64,000 bases of DNA from Dehalococcoidia bacterium (GTDB lineage Bacteria > Chloroflexota > Dehalococcoidia > SpSt-223): the NCBI GenBank assembly GCA_026003895.1, contig BPIC01000004.1:124001-188000 (forward strand). The letters run 5' to 3'. Shown here piece after piece: positions 8,963 to 17,275 of the stretch (the stretch's first letter is position 1; each line of letters begins with the position of its first letter). The notes below the pieces were generated by a model. That model ran no database searches. It saw only the letters and a program-made list of their open reading frames with translations, and was not told the DNA's origin. The position numbers and the translations under genes are program-made.

Positions 8963-10069
8963 CTATCGGCCTTCGCGCTCGCCCCAAGCAGCATCGACGA
9001 GCGCCCAGAGCCCGCCGGCCACGAGCGAATGGCCGCCGAGGACCACTGGGAGCGGCGCCTCGCGCGCCGCACGCGTAATGGCGGCGGCGAGCGGGTCGGC
9101 GATGGCGTTCCAGTTGCCGAGGTCGGATTGGAAGCGTTCCTCGGTCGAAAGCGCGAGCCCGAGATGAGCAAAGAGCACTCGGCTGTCGACGAAGGCCGAA
9201 TCGGCAAGGCGGCTGAACGCGGCAAACATCCCCGCCGGCCCGACCGCTTCGAGGTAGGAGCCGAGCAGGGAGCGCGCGCCGCCCTCACGCGCGTCGGCCT
9301 TCATGCCGCGTTCCTCTGAGATCACGCGCACGCGCGACTGCGTGGTCGCCTCCAACCGCGCCCAAGTAGCGCTCGAGACGCGCCCCGCGACGAGCACTTC
9401 TTTGCCAAGCTGGGTAAAGGGGCGCATCGCCCGGCGCACCAGCGAATCGTCGAGCCGCAGCGAGTCGAGATAAGCCCGTGTCCGCTCGCCCGCCCCGCCG
9501 TGGATGTGCATGACGATGAGGTCGGTCGGTGTGTCGAGATCGAACTGGGTGGTGGCGCTCCGCTCGAGCTGGTGCGCCGGCAGCCCCGCCTCCTGCTGCA
9601 GCAGGCGCGCGAGCGGATTGTCGATTGCCGGCAGCGCGATGTGCGCGAGGGCGCTCGCTGGGGTGAATCCGATCAGGTCGGCGGAGAACAAATTGTTGGC
9701 AATGACGAGCGCGTCGGCGGTGCGAAGCAGATCGGCGATGGCGGCAAGCTGATCGGCGGTGATGAAGGGGAGCGCCCCGCGGCTGAGATAGAGCACCCGC
9801 GTCAGCCCGTGGCGTGCAACGAGCTCGGCGAGCCGCCGGCCGACGTGGAACGGTTCGGCCCCTGCCTCGACCTCGACGCCGGCCGGCACGGCAGCGGCGA
9901 GCGCCGGCCGGTCGGTGACGAGATAAAGCCGCTCGAACGCGCCGCTGGCGCGGGCGGCGGCGAACAGGTCAAGGGCAATCGTGTCGTGAGCGCCGGCGAC
10001 CAGCTCGGCCGCCGGGCCGGCCTCCATGCCACCGACGAAGGTGACCAGCGCCGGGCCGCTCACCGGCAT
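8963..10069 (-). CDS. Nucleotidyltransferase-like protein of unknown function
   Basis: 368-residue soluble protein. The N-terminal 200 residues resemble a Rossmann-like NTP-transferase (GT-A) fold: a strand VTFVGG, ERLYLVTDRP, VLYLSRGALPFITADQL at the place of the metal-binding site, and TQFDLDTPTDLIVM, similar to the C-terminal signature of MobA/CofC-type guanylyltransferases. The usual Gly-rich NTP-binding loop at the N-terminus (GGxSxRMG) is not seen, so activity is doubtful. The C-terminal half has a conserved-looking GGHSLVAGGLWAL end. It is divergently transcribed from tyrS. Function is inferred from the fold pattern only. Confidence 0.65.
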   Translation of the reverse strand: MPVSGPALVTFVGGMEAGPAAELVAGAHDTIALDLFAAARASGAFERLYLVTDRPALAAAVPAGVEVEAGAEPFHVGRRLAELVARHGLTRVLYLSRGALPFITADQLAAIADLLRTADALVIANNLFSADLIGFTPASALAHIALPAIDNPLARLLQQEAGLPAHQLERSATTQFDLDTPTDLIVMHIHGGAGERTRAYLDSLRLDDSLVRRAMRPFTQLGKEVLVAGRVSSATWARLEATTQSRVRVISEERGMKADAREGGARSLLGSYLEAVGPAGMFAAFSRLADSAFVDSRVLFAHLGLALSTEERFQSDLGNWNAIADPLAAAITRAAREAPLPVVLGGHSLVAGGLWALVDAAWGEREGR

Positions 10070-10171
10070 CGGGGACGCTCCGCCATACCGGCAGTATACT
10101 CATCACACCGGCCGGTTCCCCGTGGGCCGAGCTCACCACGTTATCGCCCCGCACTGGGAGAGGGTATCGTC

Positions 10172-11395
10172 ATGTCCGACGTACTTGACCTGCTGCGCGA
10201 GCGCGGCTTCGTCAAGGGTATCTCGAACGAGGCCGGGCTGCGCGAGGCGTTGGAACGCCCGATCACGGTCTACAACGGCGTCGACCCGACCGCGCCGAGT
10301 ATGCACGTCGGCCACCTGATTGGGATGATGGCGCTCGCCCACCTCCAGCGTGCCGGTCACCGGCCGATTGTCATCGTTGGCGGCGGCACGGCCCTCGTCG
10401 GCGACCCAAGCGGCCGCACCACCGCCCGCCAACTGCTGACCAAAGAGACAGTCGACGCCAATCTGATCCAACTTCAGCGCCAAGTGGCGCGCTTTCTCGA
10501 CTTTGCCCACGGCCGCGCTCTGATGCTGAATAACGCCGACTGGCTGCTCAAGCTCGGCTACATCGAGTTCCTCCGCGATGTTGGCCGCCACTTCACCGTT
10601 GGCCAGATTCTTCAGCACGAAACCTACCGCGAGCGGGTCTCCGGCGAAGGGTTGAGCGTCATCGAGTTCAATTACGTGCTGCTCCAAGCCTACGACTTCT
10701 TACATCTCTTCCGTGAATACGGCTGCATCCTGCAGGTCGGTGGCTCTGACCAATGGTTCAACATCCTCGCCGGCGTCGATCTGATCCGGCGCGAGACAGG
10801 CCGTGAGGCGTTCGCGCTCGTTTGGCCGCTGCTGTTGAAGGCCGACGGCGCCAAGATGGGAAAGACCGCCTCCGGCGCCCTCTGGCTCAGCCCCGAACTG
10901 ACCAGCCCCTACGATTTCTACCAGTACTGGGTGAACTGCGATGATGCCGACGTCGGCCGGCTGTTGCGGCTCTTCACCTTCCTGCCGATCGACGAGATCG
11001 AGCGGTTGGAAACGCTCCGCGATGCCGAGATTCGCCATGCCAAAGAAGTGTTGGCGTATGAACTGACGGCGACGGTGCACGGCGCGGAGGCCGCTGCCGA
11101 AGCGCGGGCTGCCGCGCGGGCGCTCTTCGCGGGGGAGGGCGACCTCGACGCCGCGCCGACGGTCACCATCCCCGCCGCCAACCTCGCCGCCGGAATCTCC
11201 GCTTCCCATCTCTTCGCGCTCGCCTTTGGCGATACGCGAGCCGCCGTCAAGCGGCTGATTGATCAGGGCGGCGCCTCGATTAACGGCGAGCGCATCGTCG
11301 GGGACCCGAAGATCGACGCGAGCTGGCTGCGCGACGGCGCCCTGCTGCTGCGGAAGGGGAAGAAGACGTACAAGCGCGTGCTGCCCGTCGGTTGA
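10172..11395 (+). CDS. tyrS: Tyrosyl-tRNA synthetase
   Basis: 407-residue class I aminoacyl-tRNA synthetase charging tRNA-Tyr. The HIGH-type motif is HVGH (residues 45-48), the KMSKS loop is KMGKT (about 228-232), and YNGVDPTAPS, LQAYDFLHL with GGSDQWFN form the tyrosine/ATP pocket. The C-terminal 65 residues form an S4 RNA-binding domain (AVKRLIDQGGASINGERI). This domain pattern and length match the bacterial TyrZ/TyrS-long type. The start is ATG 10172 behind GGGAGAGGG; the upstream extension of this frame to 9500 lies inside the opposite gene and was dropped. A TATACT at 10095-10100 could be its -10 element. Confidence 0.95.
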   Translation: MSDVLDLLRERGFVKGISNEAGLREALERPITVYNGVDPTAPSMHVGHLIGMMALAHLQRAGHRPIVIVGGGTALVGDPSGRTTARQLLTKETVDANLIQLQRQVARFLDFAHGRALMLNNADWLLKLGYIEFLRDVGRHFTVGQILQHETYRERVSGEGLSVIEFNYVLLQAYDFLHLFREYGCILQVGGSDQWFNILAGVDLIRRETGREAFALVWPLLLKADGAKMGKTASGALWLSPELTSPYDFYQYWVNCDDADVGRLLRLFTFLPIDEIERLETLRDAEIRHAKEVLAYELTATVHGAEAAAEARAAARALFAGEGDLDAAPTVTIPAANLAAGISASHLFALAFGDTRAAVKRLIDQGGASINGERIVGDPKIDASWLRDGALLLRKGKKTYKRVLPVG

Positions 11396-11423
11396 GCGGG
11401 AGCTTTCCCCCGGAGGCCCCCGC

Positions 11424-11445
11424 CGCCGGCGCCGCTCAGCCGGCG
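11424..11445 (+). terminator. GC-rich hairpin behind tyrS
   Basis: A 7-bp perfect inverted repeat (CGCCGGC, 8-nt loop, GCCGGCG) begins 29 nt after the tyrS stop. There is no T-run after it, so it could be a weak terminator or an mRNA 3'-end stabiliser. Confidence 0.35.
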
Positions 11446-11527
11446 CTTACCAACTCCTCAGCATGTTCTTAGCCTCGGGGCGTATCGTTGACGAAACGAC
11501 GACCGTTCACGACGAACCGAGGACCCC

Positions 11528-12202
11528 GTGGCGACGATTCTGATTGCCGATGACGACCCGAAACTTGTGGACATGCTGCGCCGGACGCTGGCGTACGAAG
11601 GGTACAAGGTGCTCGCGGCGCATGATGGCGACGTCGCTCTCGACGAAGCGCGCCGCCAGCGGCCGGATCTCGTGGTGCTCGACTGGATGATGCCGGGGTT
11701 GGATGGGATCGAGGTCGCCCAGCGTATTCGCGAGGCAGACGGCGCCCCAATCCTGATGCTCACGGCCCGCGACGCCATCTACGACCGTGTGACTGGATTG
11801 GACAGCGGCGCCGATGACTACCTAGTCAAGCCATTTGCCACCGCCGAACTGCTGGCCCGCATCCGGGCGCTGCTGCGGCGGCGCGAGAGCGTCGACAGCG
11901 AGAAGCCACTCGTCTTCTCCGACCTCGTACTCGACCCAGTCACCCGCGAGACACGACGCGGCCCCCGGCAGTTCACCCTCAGTCCAAAGGAGTTTGACCT
12001 CCTTTCCTGCTTCCTCCGCCACCCCCGGCGGGTCCTCCCGCGCGACCGCCTCTTGCGCGAGGTGTGGAACTATGAGTTCGATGGCTACGGCAACGTGCTT
12101 GATGTCTACATTGGCTACCTTCGCGAGAAGACGGAGGCTGGCGGGGAGCCGCGGCTGATCCAGACGGTGCGCGGGGTCGGCTACGTGCTGCGAGAGACCT
12201 AG
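11528..12202 (+). CDS. OmpR/PhoB-family response regulator
   Basis: 224-residue DNA-binding response regulator. The receiver domain (1-115) has the acidic pocket DDD at 8-10, the phospho-acceptor Asp52 in VVLDWMMPG, the Thr in MLTARD and the Lys in YLVKPF. A winged-helix trans-reg-C domain (about 125-222) ends in [13 protein letters not shown]. It starts with GTG 11528 and its stop is directly followed by the GTG of the kinase gene, so the two form a single operon. Possible targets in the window include the molybdenum hydroxylase operon downstream or the pst genes, but no binding site ties them together. Confidence 0.93.
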   Translation: MATILIADDDPKLVDMLRRTLAYEGYKVLAAHDGDVALDEARRQRPDLVVLDWMMPGLDGIEVAQRIREADGAPILMLTARDAIYDRVTGLDSGADDYLVKPFATAELLARIRALLRRRESVDSEKPLVFSDLVLDPVTRETRRGPRQFTLSPKEFDLLSCFLRHPRRVLPRDRLLREVWNYEFDGYGNVLDVYIGYLREKTEAGGEPRLIQTVRGVGYVLRET

Positions 12203-13645
12203 GTGGCGGTGCTCCTCCCAGCGGAGCTGACTCGCCCCGCGTTAGCGCGGCTGCCGCTGCCGAAGCTGTCGATCCGGCTGCGTCTCACGATCCTCTTCAG
12301 CGCCATCCTCGGCCTCGCCCTTTGCTTCTTCGGGGTGGCGCTCTCCCTCGCGTTTAGCGGAGTCACGCTTCGGCTGATCGAATCGACGCTCGCCAGCGAG
12401 GCGGAGCAGCTGCTGAAAGCGCGTGAGTTTCGGCTCGACAACATCGTGCTTCCGGCCGGGAAGCTGGCCACGCCGGAAACCTTCGTCCAGACACGTGGAC
12501 TGGACGGGCAGATCTTGAGCAAGACGCCGAACCTCGGGAGCGAGACGCTGCCACTCGACCGCGAAGGATTGGAGGCCGCGCGCGCGACGGGCCGCTGGGT
12601 CGAAACGGTGCAGGTGGACGACGGTCGGCTCTTGGTGTTGAGCGTGCCGATCGTGCTGGGGAACCGCACGGTCGGCTATCTCCAAGTTGCGCGCTCCCTG
12701 CGCCCACTCGACGAAGCTGCGGGGACGCTTCAGCGAATTGCACTTGCCGGCGCCGCGCTGGCGCTGGTGGCGGCCTTCGGAATTGGCTGGGGCGTCGCCG
12801 GCTGGGCGCTCGCCCCAATTGCCGCCATCACCGCCACTGCTCAGCGCATTGGCGACAACCGCGATTTCACCCACCGTGTTGCGCACACCGGCCCGGACGA
12901 CGAGATTGGCCGGCTGGCCTCCACGTTCAATCGGATGCTGGCTGAGCTGCAAGCGGCCTATCTCCACGCCGAAGGCGCGCTCCAGGCCCAGCGCCGGCTG
13001 GCGGCGGACGCCTCGCACGAGCTGCGAACGCCCTTGACGACGATCCGCGGCAACCTGAGCCTCCTCCAGCGTGATCCTCCGATCGCCGCGGAGGACCGGG
13101 TGGCCGTTCTCGCCGATATGACCGAGGAGACCGACCGGCTGATCCGGCTGGTGAACGATTTGCTGGTGCTCGCGCGCGCCGACGCCGGAGTGATTCGACC
13201 GCCGGAGCGTGTGCCGGTGCGCCCGCTGCTCAACGATCTCGTCCGCCGTGCTGCGGCTACGTGGCCCGACCACGTCTTCCGTGCGGAGCCGGCGGATGCT
13301 GCTGTCGCGATCAACCGCGACGCGTTGGTTCAGGTGCTGCTGATTTTGCTCGACAATGCCGCCAAGCATACTCAGCGTGGCGGGACGATCACCCTTGGGG
13401 CGGAGGCGACCGACCGACAGGTTACGCTGCGGGTCGCCGATACGGGAAGCGGGATCCCGGCGGAGGTGCTGCCCCACATCTTCGAGCGCTTCTACCGCGG
13501 CGATTCGGCGCGCACCGGCGCTGGAGCCGGGCTTGGACTCGCGATCGCGAAGGCGATTGTGGACGGGTCCGGCGGCACGATTGGCGTTCGGAGCACCCCC
13601 GGCGCCGGAAGTGAATTTCGCGTGACCTTGCCGCGAGCGGCCTAA
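12203..13645 (+). CDS. Membrane sensor histidine kinase
   Basis: 480-residue kinase, partner of the preceding regulator. Order: short cytoplasmic N-terminus, TM1 (LTILFSAILGLALCFFGVALSL region), extracytoplasmic sensor of about 120 residues, TM2 near residue 175-200 (LAGAALALVAAFGIGWGVAGW region), HAMP domain, HisKA with the phospho-acceptor His272 in DASHELRTPL, then HATPase_c with N-box LLDNAAKHT, G1 box DTGSGIP, F box and G2 box GAGAGLGLAIAK. All catalytic boxes are intact. It starts with GTG 12203, zero bases after the regulator's stop. Confidence 0.93.
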   Translation: MAVLLPAELTRPALARLPLPKLSIRLRLTILFSAILGLALCFFGVALSLAFSGVTLRLIESTLASEAEQLLKAREFRLDNIVLPAGKLATPETFVQTRGLDGQILSKTPNLGSETLPLDREGLEAARATGRWVETVQVDDGRLLVLSVPIVLGNRTVGYLQVARSLRPLDEAAGTLQRIALAGAALALVAAFGIGWGVAGWALAPIAAITATAQRIGDNRDFTHRVAHTGPDDEIGRLASTFNRMLAELQAAYLHAEGALQAQRRLAADASHELRTPLTTIRGNLSLLQRDPPIAAEDRVAVLADMTEETDRLIRLVNDLLVLARADAGVIRPPERVPVRPLLNDLVRRAAATWPDHVFRAEPADAAVAINRDALVQVLLILLDNAAKHTQRGGTITLGAEATDRQVTLRVADTGSGIPAEVLPHIFERFYRGDSARTGAGAGLGLAIAKAIVDGSGGTIGVRSTPGAGSEFRVTLPRAA

Positions 13646-13660
13646 CGCGCGGTTGCCCTG

Positions 13661-13852
13661 CTAGGTGGTGGGCGGCGGCGACGGCTTGTCGGTGCGGGTC
13701 GTGGTGTCCTCTCCGGAAACGGCTTTGCGGAACTCGCGGATGCCGCGGCCGATCGAGCCGAGCGCTTGCGGTAGCTTGCCCACGCCAAAGATGAGCAGCA
13801 CGATCGCCAAGATCAGGATCAGTTCCATCGGGCCGAGCTGAGGAAACATCAT
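13661..13852 (-). CDS. tatA: Sec-independent translocase TatA/TatE
   Basis: 63-residue TatA-family protein that forms the oligomeric pore-like element of the twin-arginine pathway. The N-terminal helix (MELILILAIVLLIFGVGKLP) is followed by the conserved FG..KLP hinge and an amphipathic helix (LGSIGRGIREFRKAV), then a charged Pro/Thr tail. It lies between a two-component system and an operon with two Tat-dependent proteins, transcribed towards the kinase gene and divergent from the operon. No tatB or tatC is present in the window. Confidence 0.92.
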   Translation of the reverse strand: MMFPQLGPMELILILAIVLLIFGVGKLPQALGSIGRGIREFRKAVSGEDTTTRTDKPSPPPTT

Positions 13853-13964
13853 GGCGGCCTCCCTCGCGTCTCGATTGTTGAGAGTCTACTGGCTGGACGC
13901 CTCGGGGGGATAGTCCTAGCCAAAAGATCCTCATTCGAGTCGACTGCATACGCCATGAAAATGT

Positions 13965-13993
13965 TTGACGAGGTTAGATCGTATTCGTATACT
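13965..13993 (+). promoter_or_regulatory. Predicted housekeeping promoter of the molybdenum hydroxylase operon
   Basis: TTGACG at 13965-13970 and TATACT at 13988-13993 are separated by exactly 17 bp, close to the sigma-70 consensus. The expected transcription start near 14000 gives a leader of about 60 nt before the ATG at 14063. This is the best two-box promoter I could see in the window. Confidence 0.6.
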
Positions 13994-14062
13994 GCGGCTC
14001 GCAAACTGAATATCTGTCAGGGCTGGCCTGTCTGCATTTCGGCGTCCGGAGATGGGAGGAAC

Positions 14063-14821
14063 ATGTCCACCGACGACGATCGCGACATCCTCGACGACGA
14101 GCCCCAAGCGACCCCAGCGCAGTCAGTGTCCCCGCCCGCCCCGAACGGTGGCGCCCCGACCACGTCGGGTGGTGCGCCGCGCGGGAGGGCGAGTCGCCGC
14201 TCCTTCCTGATCGGCGCCGCGGCTGGCGCCGGTGTTGGCGTCATTGCTGGCGCAGGCGTCGTGAGCGTCGCCGGTGGCGGCCTCGCGGTCGGTCCTGGCG
14301 GCGTCGTGCGCACCGGTCCTGCTCCGCGTGGTCAGGCCGGGGAGCCGGTGACTGGCCAGGCGATCTCGGTCACGGTCAATGGCCTGCCGCAAGACGTGTA
14401 CGTTCGAGCAAACGAAACCCTCGCCGAGATGCTCCGCGAAGACCTTGGGCTGACCGGCACCAAGATCGGCTGCAACCGCTCCGAGTGCAGTGCTTGCACC
14501 GTCCTGCTCAATGGTGTGCCTGTCAACTCATGCTCCGAGCTGGCGATTCGGGCGAACGGTGCGCAGATTGTCACGATCGAAGGGTTGGAGAAAGACGGCA
14601 AGCTGAGCCCAGTTCAGGCGGCTTTTGCCAAGAACATGGGGTTGCAGTGCGGCTTCTGTACGCCTGGTCAGATCATGCAGGCGACCGCACTGCTCCAGCG
14701 GATTCCGAACCCGACCGACGAGCAAATCATGAAGCACATGTCGGGCAACCTCTGTAAGTGCAGCGCCTACCCGAACATCATGGCCTCCATTCGGGAAGCC
14801 GCGAAGACGGCGCGGGCGTAG
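14063..14821 (+). CDS. Tat-exported [2Fe-2S] subunit of a molybdenum hydroxylase
   Basis: 252-residue small subunit of the xanthine oxidase family (CoxS/YagT-like). A 44-residue acidic, Pro-rich extension precedes a twin-arginine signal (SRRSFLIG, Arg45-Arg46) and a long Ala/Gly hydrophobic core. The plant-type [2Fe-2S] cluster is held by Cys137, Cys142, Cys145 and Cys157; the second, helical-domain cluster by Cys196, Cys199, Cys231 and Cys233 (QCGFCTPG, CKCS). All eight ligands are present. ATG 14063 lies 2 nt after GGGAGGA (14054-14060). As with the E. coli PaoA/YagT subunit, this would be the Tat carrier that brings the whole heterotrimer to the outer face of the membrane, because the other two subunits have no signal. 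Confidence 0.93.
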   Translation: MSTDDDRDILDDEPQATPAQSVSPPAPNGGAPTTSGGAPRGRASRRSFLIGAAAGAGVGVIAGAGVVSVAGGGLAVGPGGVVRTGPAPRGQAGEPVTGQAISVTVNGLPQDVYVRANETLAEMLREDLGLTGTKIGCNRSECSACTVLLNGVPVNSCSELAIRANGAQIVTIEGLEKDGKLSPVQAAFAKNMGLQCGFCTPGQIMQATALLQRIPNPTDEQIMKHMSGNLCKCSAYPNIMASIREAAKTARA

Positions 14822-14834
14822 GGAGGACGAATCC

Positions 14835-17249
14835 GTGGCACGCAAGAAGCAAACCGAGATCCGCTGGGAGTTCGGCAAGCTCGTCGACCCGTCGCCAGAG
14901 CAGCTCCAACACGAGGCCGCCTCCCGCCATCTGTATGGACACGACATCATCGATGCCGTCAAAGAAGGGCGGATGGCTCCGGCCCCGCCGGTGGGGCCGT
15001 CGACCGGCCCGACCACCTATCGTGTTATTGGCCAGGGTATGGCCGACATTCACGCCGTCGAACTCGTCACGGGGCGCGCGAAGTATTCCACCGACCGCTA
15101 CCCCAGCGGGACGCTCTACGCCGCAGTGCTGCGCAGCCCCTATCCGCATGCTCGCGTCCGCTCGATCGACGTCTCGGAGGCGCTCAAGCTCGAAGGCGTG
15201 ATGGGCGTTATCACCTTCAACGATGTGCCCAAGCCCGCTACCCGCGCCGTGCTCGCGGAGGAGCCGTCGTTCGCCGGGGAGGGCGTCGCGGCGGTCGCAG
15301 CGATCAACCCCGGTGTTGCCGACGATGCCCTGCGGTTAATCAAAGTCGAGTACGAGCAACTGCCGTTCGTGCTCGATGCCCGCGAAGCGCTGCGCCCGGG
15401 GGCGCCGCTAGTCCGGTCCGGTTTGCGGACAAATGCCAACCGCGACCCGCAATTTAGCTACCGCCGCGGCGATGTCAATGCCGGCTTCTCCCAAGCCGAC
15501 CTCGTGATCGAGTGGAAGACCCAGACGCAATGGGAGCAGCATGTCGCGATGGAGCCGCACGTCGCGGTAGCCCAGTGGGACCGCGACGACAAACTGACGA
15601 TCTACACCAGTAGCCAGTACGTCCACAGCATGCGGGACGGCATCGCCAATGTCCTCGGCATGCCGCAATCGAAGGTCCGGGTGATCTCCGAGTTCATGGG
15701 CGGCGGCTGGGGGGATAAGACGGGCTGGCTGCCGTATCACATTGTCGCGGCGGTCCTCGCGAAGAAGACGGGCCGGCCGGTGCGCTACGAGCTGACGCGT
15801 AAAGACGTCTTCCTCGAAGCCGGTCACAACTATCCGAAGTACCACGAGCTGCGGCTCGGCTTCAAGCGCGATGGCACCTTGGTTGCCGGCTGGAGCCGAT
15901 CGTGGATCCCGTCGGGAGCGTGGGGCGCCCGGGCAAACACCGATGACGTCGAGTCGGCGCTCCGCTTGTACAAGTGCGAGAACTGGGACGTCGAAGGCTA
16001 TGCCGCGGCGACCAACACCTTTGTCGCCGGGCCGCTGCGCAGCGTCGGCGAGCCGGCCGGGCAGTATGCCATCGAGACCGCGATGAACATCGCGGCCGAG
16101 AAGCTGAACATGGACCCGGTCGAGATTCGCCTGAAGAACATCGAGGAGCGCGTCGACCAGGTCACCAATCTGCCCTACTCGAGCTGCGGCATCCGCGAGT
16201 GCATCGTGCAAGGCGCGGCGGCGTTCGACTGGAAGAACAAGTGGAAGGGTTGGCAGCGTCAGCGCGACCTCACGAAGCCGGTGCGCGGCGTAGGGATGAT
16301 GGCGTTTGCCGCGGCCAAGGGCGGCAAGAGCGCCCCGATGACTGCCCAGTGCATTATCGACCGCGACGGGTCGGCACGCGTCATTTGCGGCGCTGGCAAC
16401 ATCGGTTCCGGCCAGCGGACGACCTTCTTGATGATCGCCTCGGAAACGCTCGGTATTCCGCTTGAGCGGATGACGATCACCATGCCGGACACCGAATACA
16501 CCACCGATACCGGCGTCATCGCCGGCAGCCGTGGCACGAAGTCGGTCGGCTCGGCGGTGCAGGCCGCGGTGCTGGACGCCAAGCAGAAGCTGCTCCAAAA
16601 CGCCGCGGGCCGAATGCGTGTCCCCGTCGACGATCTCGATGTGGTGGATGGCGTCATCATCCAGAAGTCGAACCCCACTAATCGCCTGACGATTGCCGAG
16701 GCCGTCGCTTCGGGCACGGTGGTGGTCGACCAGCAGACCTTCGCCGTCTCGACCGCGATTGTGGGCAATGCCTCGCTGCCGCCGCCATCGGGCTACTCCC
16801 AGAAGACCTTCGGGGCGGGCTTCTATGAAGTCGAAGTTGACCCCGGCACGGGTGAAGTCCGAGTGCTGAGCGTCGTCCAAGCCCACGACTCGGGCAAGAT
16901 CATCAATCCGCTCGCGGCCGAGAACCAAGTGCATGGCGGGATCCTGCACGGAATGAACAAGGCGTTGACCGAAGAGCTCATCTTCGACCCAGCGACCGGC
17001 GTGCCCGTCAACACGAACTTGGACGACTACAAGCTGCACATGATCAACAAGACGCCGCCGAACATCAAAGTGATCTTCGTTGAGACGAACGATGTGCTGG
17101 GCCCGTTCGGGGCAAAAGGGCTCGGCGAGCCGGCGAACATGCCCGGTCTGGCGGCGATTGCCAACGCTATCCACGATGCGATCGGCATCCCGATGAATCA
17201 ATCGCCATTCACCCCCTATCGGATCGTCAAAGCGATCCGCTCCGCCTAG
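14835..17249 (+). CDS. Molybdopterin-binding catalytic subunit (xanthine oxidase family)
   Basis: 804-residue large subunit, holding the molybdenum cofactor and the substrate site. Aldehyde oxidase/xanthine dehydrogenase a/b hammerhead domain at about 60-175, then the Moco-binding domains. FMGGGWGDK (about 287-295) corresponds to the conserved GGFG loop; GPLRSVGEP (about 399-407) takes the place of the Arg/Gly substrate loop; GAKGLGEP (about 759-766) contains the catalytic Glu near residue 765. The loop lacks the CSFR sequence of form I CO dehydrogenase, so a CO role is unlikely; an aldehyde or aromatic substrate is more probable. No signal peptide. The start GTG 14835 is 7 nt behind GGGAGGAC and 13 nt after the small subunit. 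Confidence 0.92.
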   Translation: MARKKQTEIRWEFGKLVDPSPEQLQHEAASRHLYGHDIIDAVKEGRMAPAPPVGPSTGPTTYRVIGQGMADIHAVELVTGRAKYSTDRYPSGTLYAAVLRSPYPHARVRSIDVSEALKLEGVMGVITFNDVPKPATRAVLAEEPSFAGEGVAAVAAINPGVADDALRLIKVEYEQLPFVLDAREALRPGAPLVRSGLRTNANRDPQFSYRRGDVNAGFSQADLVIEWKTQTQWEQHVAMEPHVAVAQWDRDDKLTIYTSSQYVHSMRDGIANVLGMPQSKVRVISEFMGGGWGDKTGWLPYHIVAAVLAKKTGRPVRYELTRKDVFLEAGHNYPKYHELRLGFKRDGTLVAGWSRSWIPSGAWGARANTDDVESALRLYKCENWDVEGYAAATNTFVAGPLRSVGEPAGQYAIETAMNIAAEKLNMDPVEIRLKNIEERVDQVTNLPYSSCGIRECIVQGAAAFDWKNKWKGWQRQRDLTKPVRGVGMMAFAAAKGGKSAPMTAQCIIDRDGSARVICGAGNIGSGQRTTFLMIASETLGIPLERMTITMPDTEYTTDTGVIAGSRGTKSVGSAVQAAVLDAKQKLLQNAAGRMRVPVDDLDVVDGVIIQKSNPTNRLTIAEAVASGTVVVDQQTFAVSTAIVGNASLPPPSGYSQKTFGAGFYEVEVDPGTGEVRVLSVVQAHDSGKIINPLAAENQVHGGILHGMNKALTEELIFDPATGVPVNTNLDDYKLHMINKTPPNIKVIFVETNDVLGPFGAKGLGEPANMPGLAAIANAIHDAIGIPMNQSPFTPYRIVKAIRSA

Positions 17250-17275
17250 GCGGGCGGCGAAAGGCAGGAGGCACG

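Noticed and set aside
9500-10171. Upstream extension of the tyrS frame
   Set aside because: Lies opposite the nucleotidyltransferase-like gene, has no RBS; the normal TyrS N-terminus begins at 10172.
12242-13477. 411-codon minus-strand frame opposite the histidine kinase
   Set aside because: Antisense shadow; kinase boxes on the plus strand are intact.
15408-17201. 597-codon minus-strand frame opposite the molybdopterin subunit
   Set aside because: Antisense shadow; the plus-strand frame has complete Moco-binding motifs.
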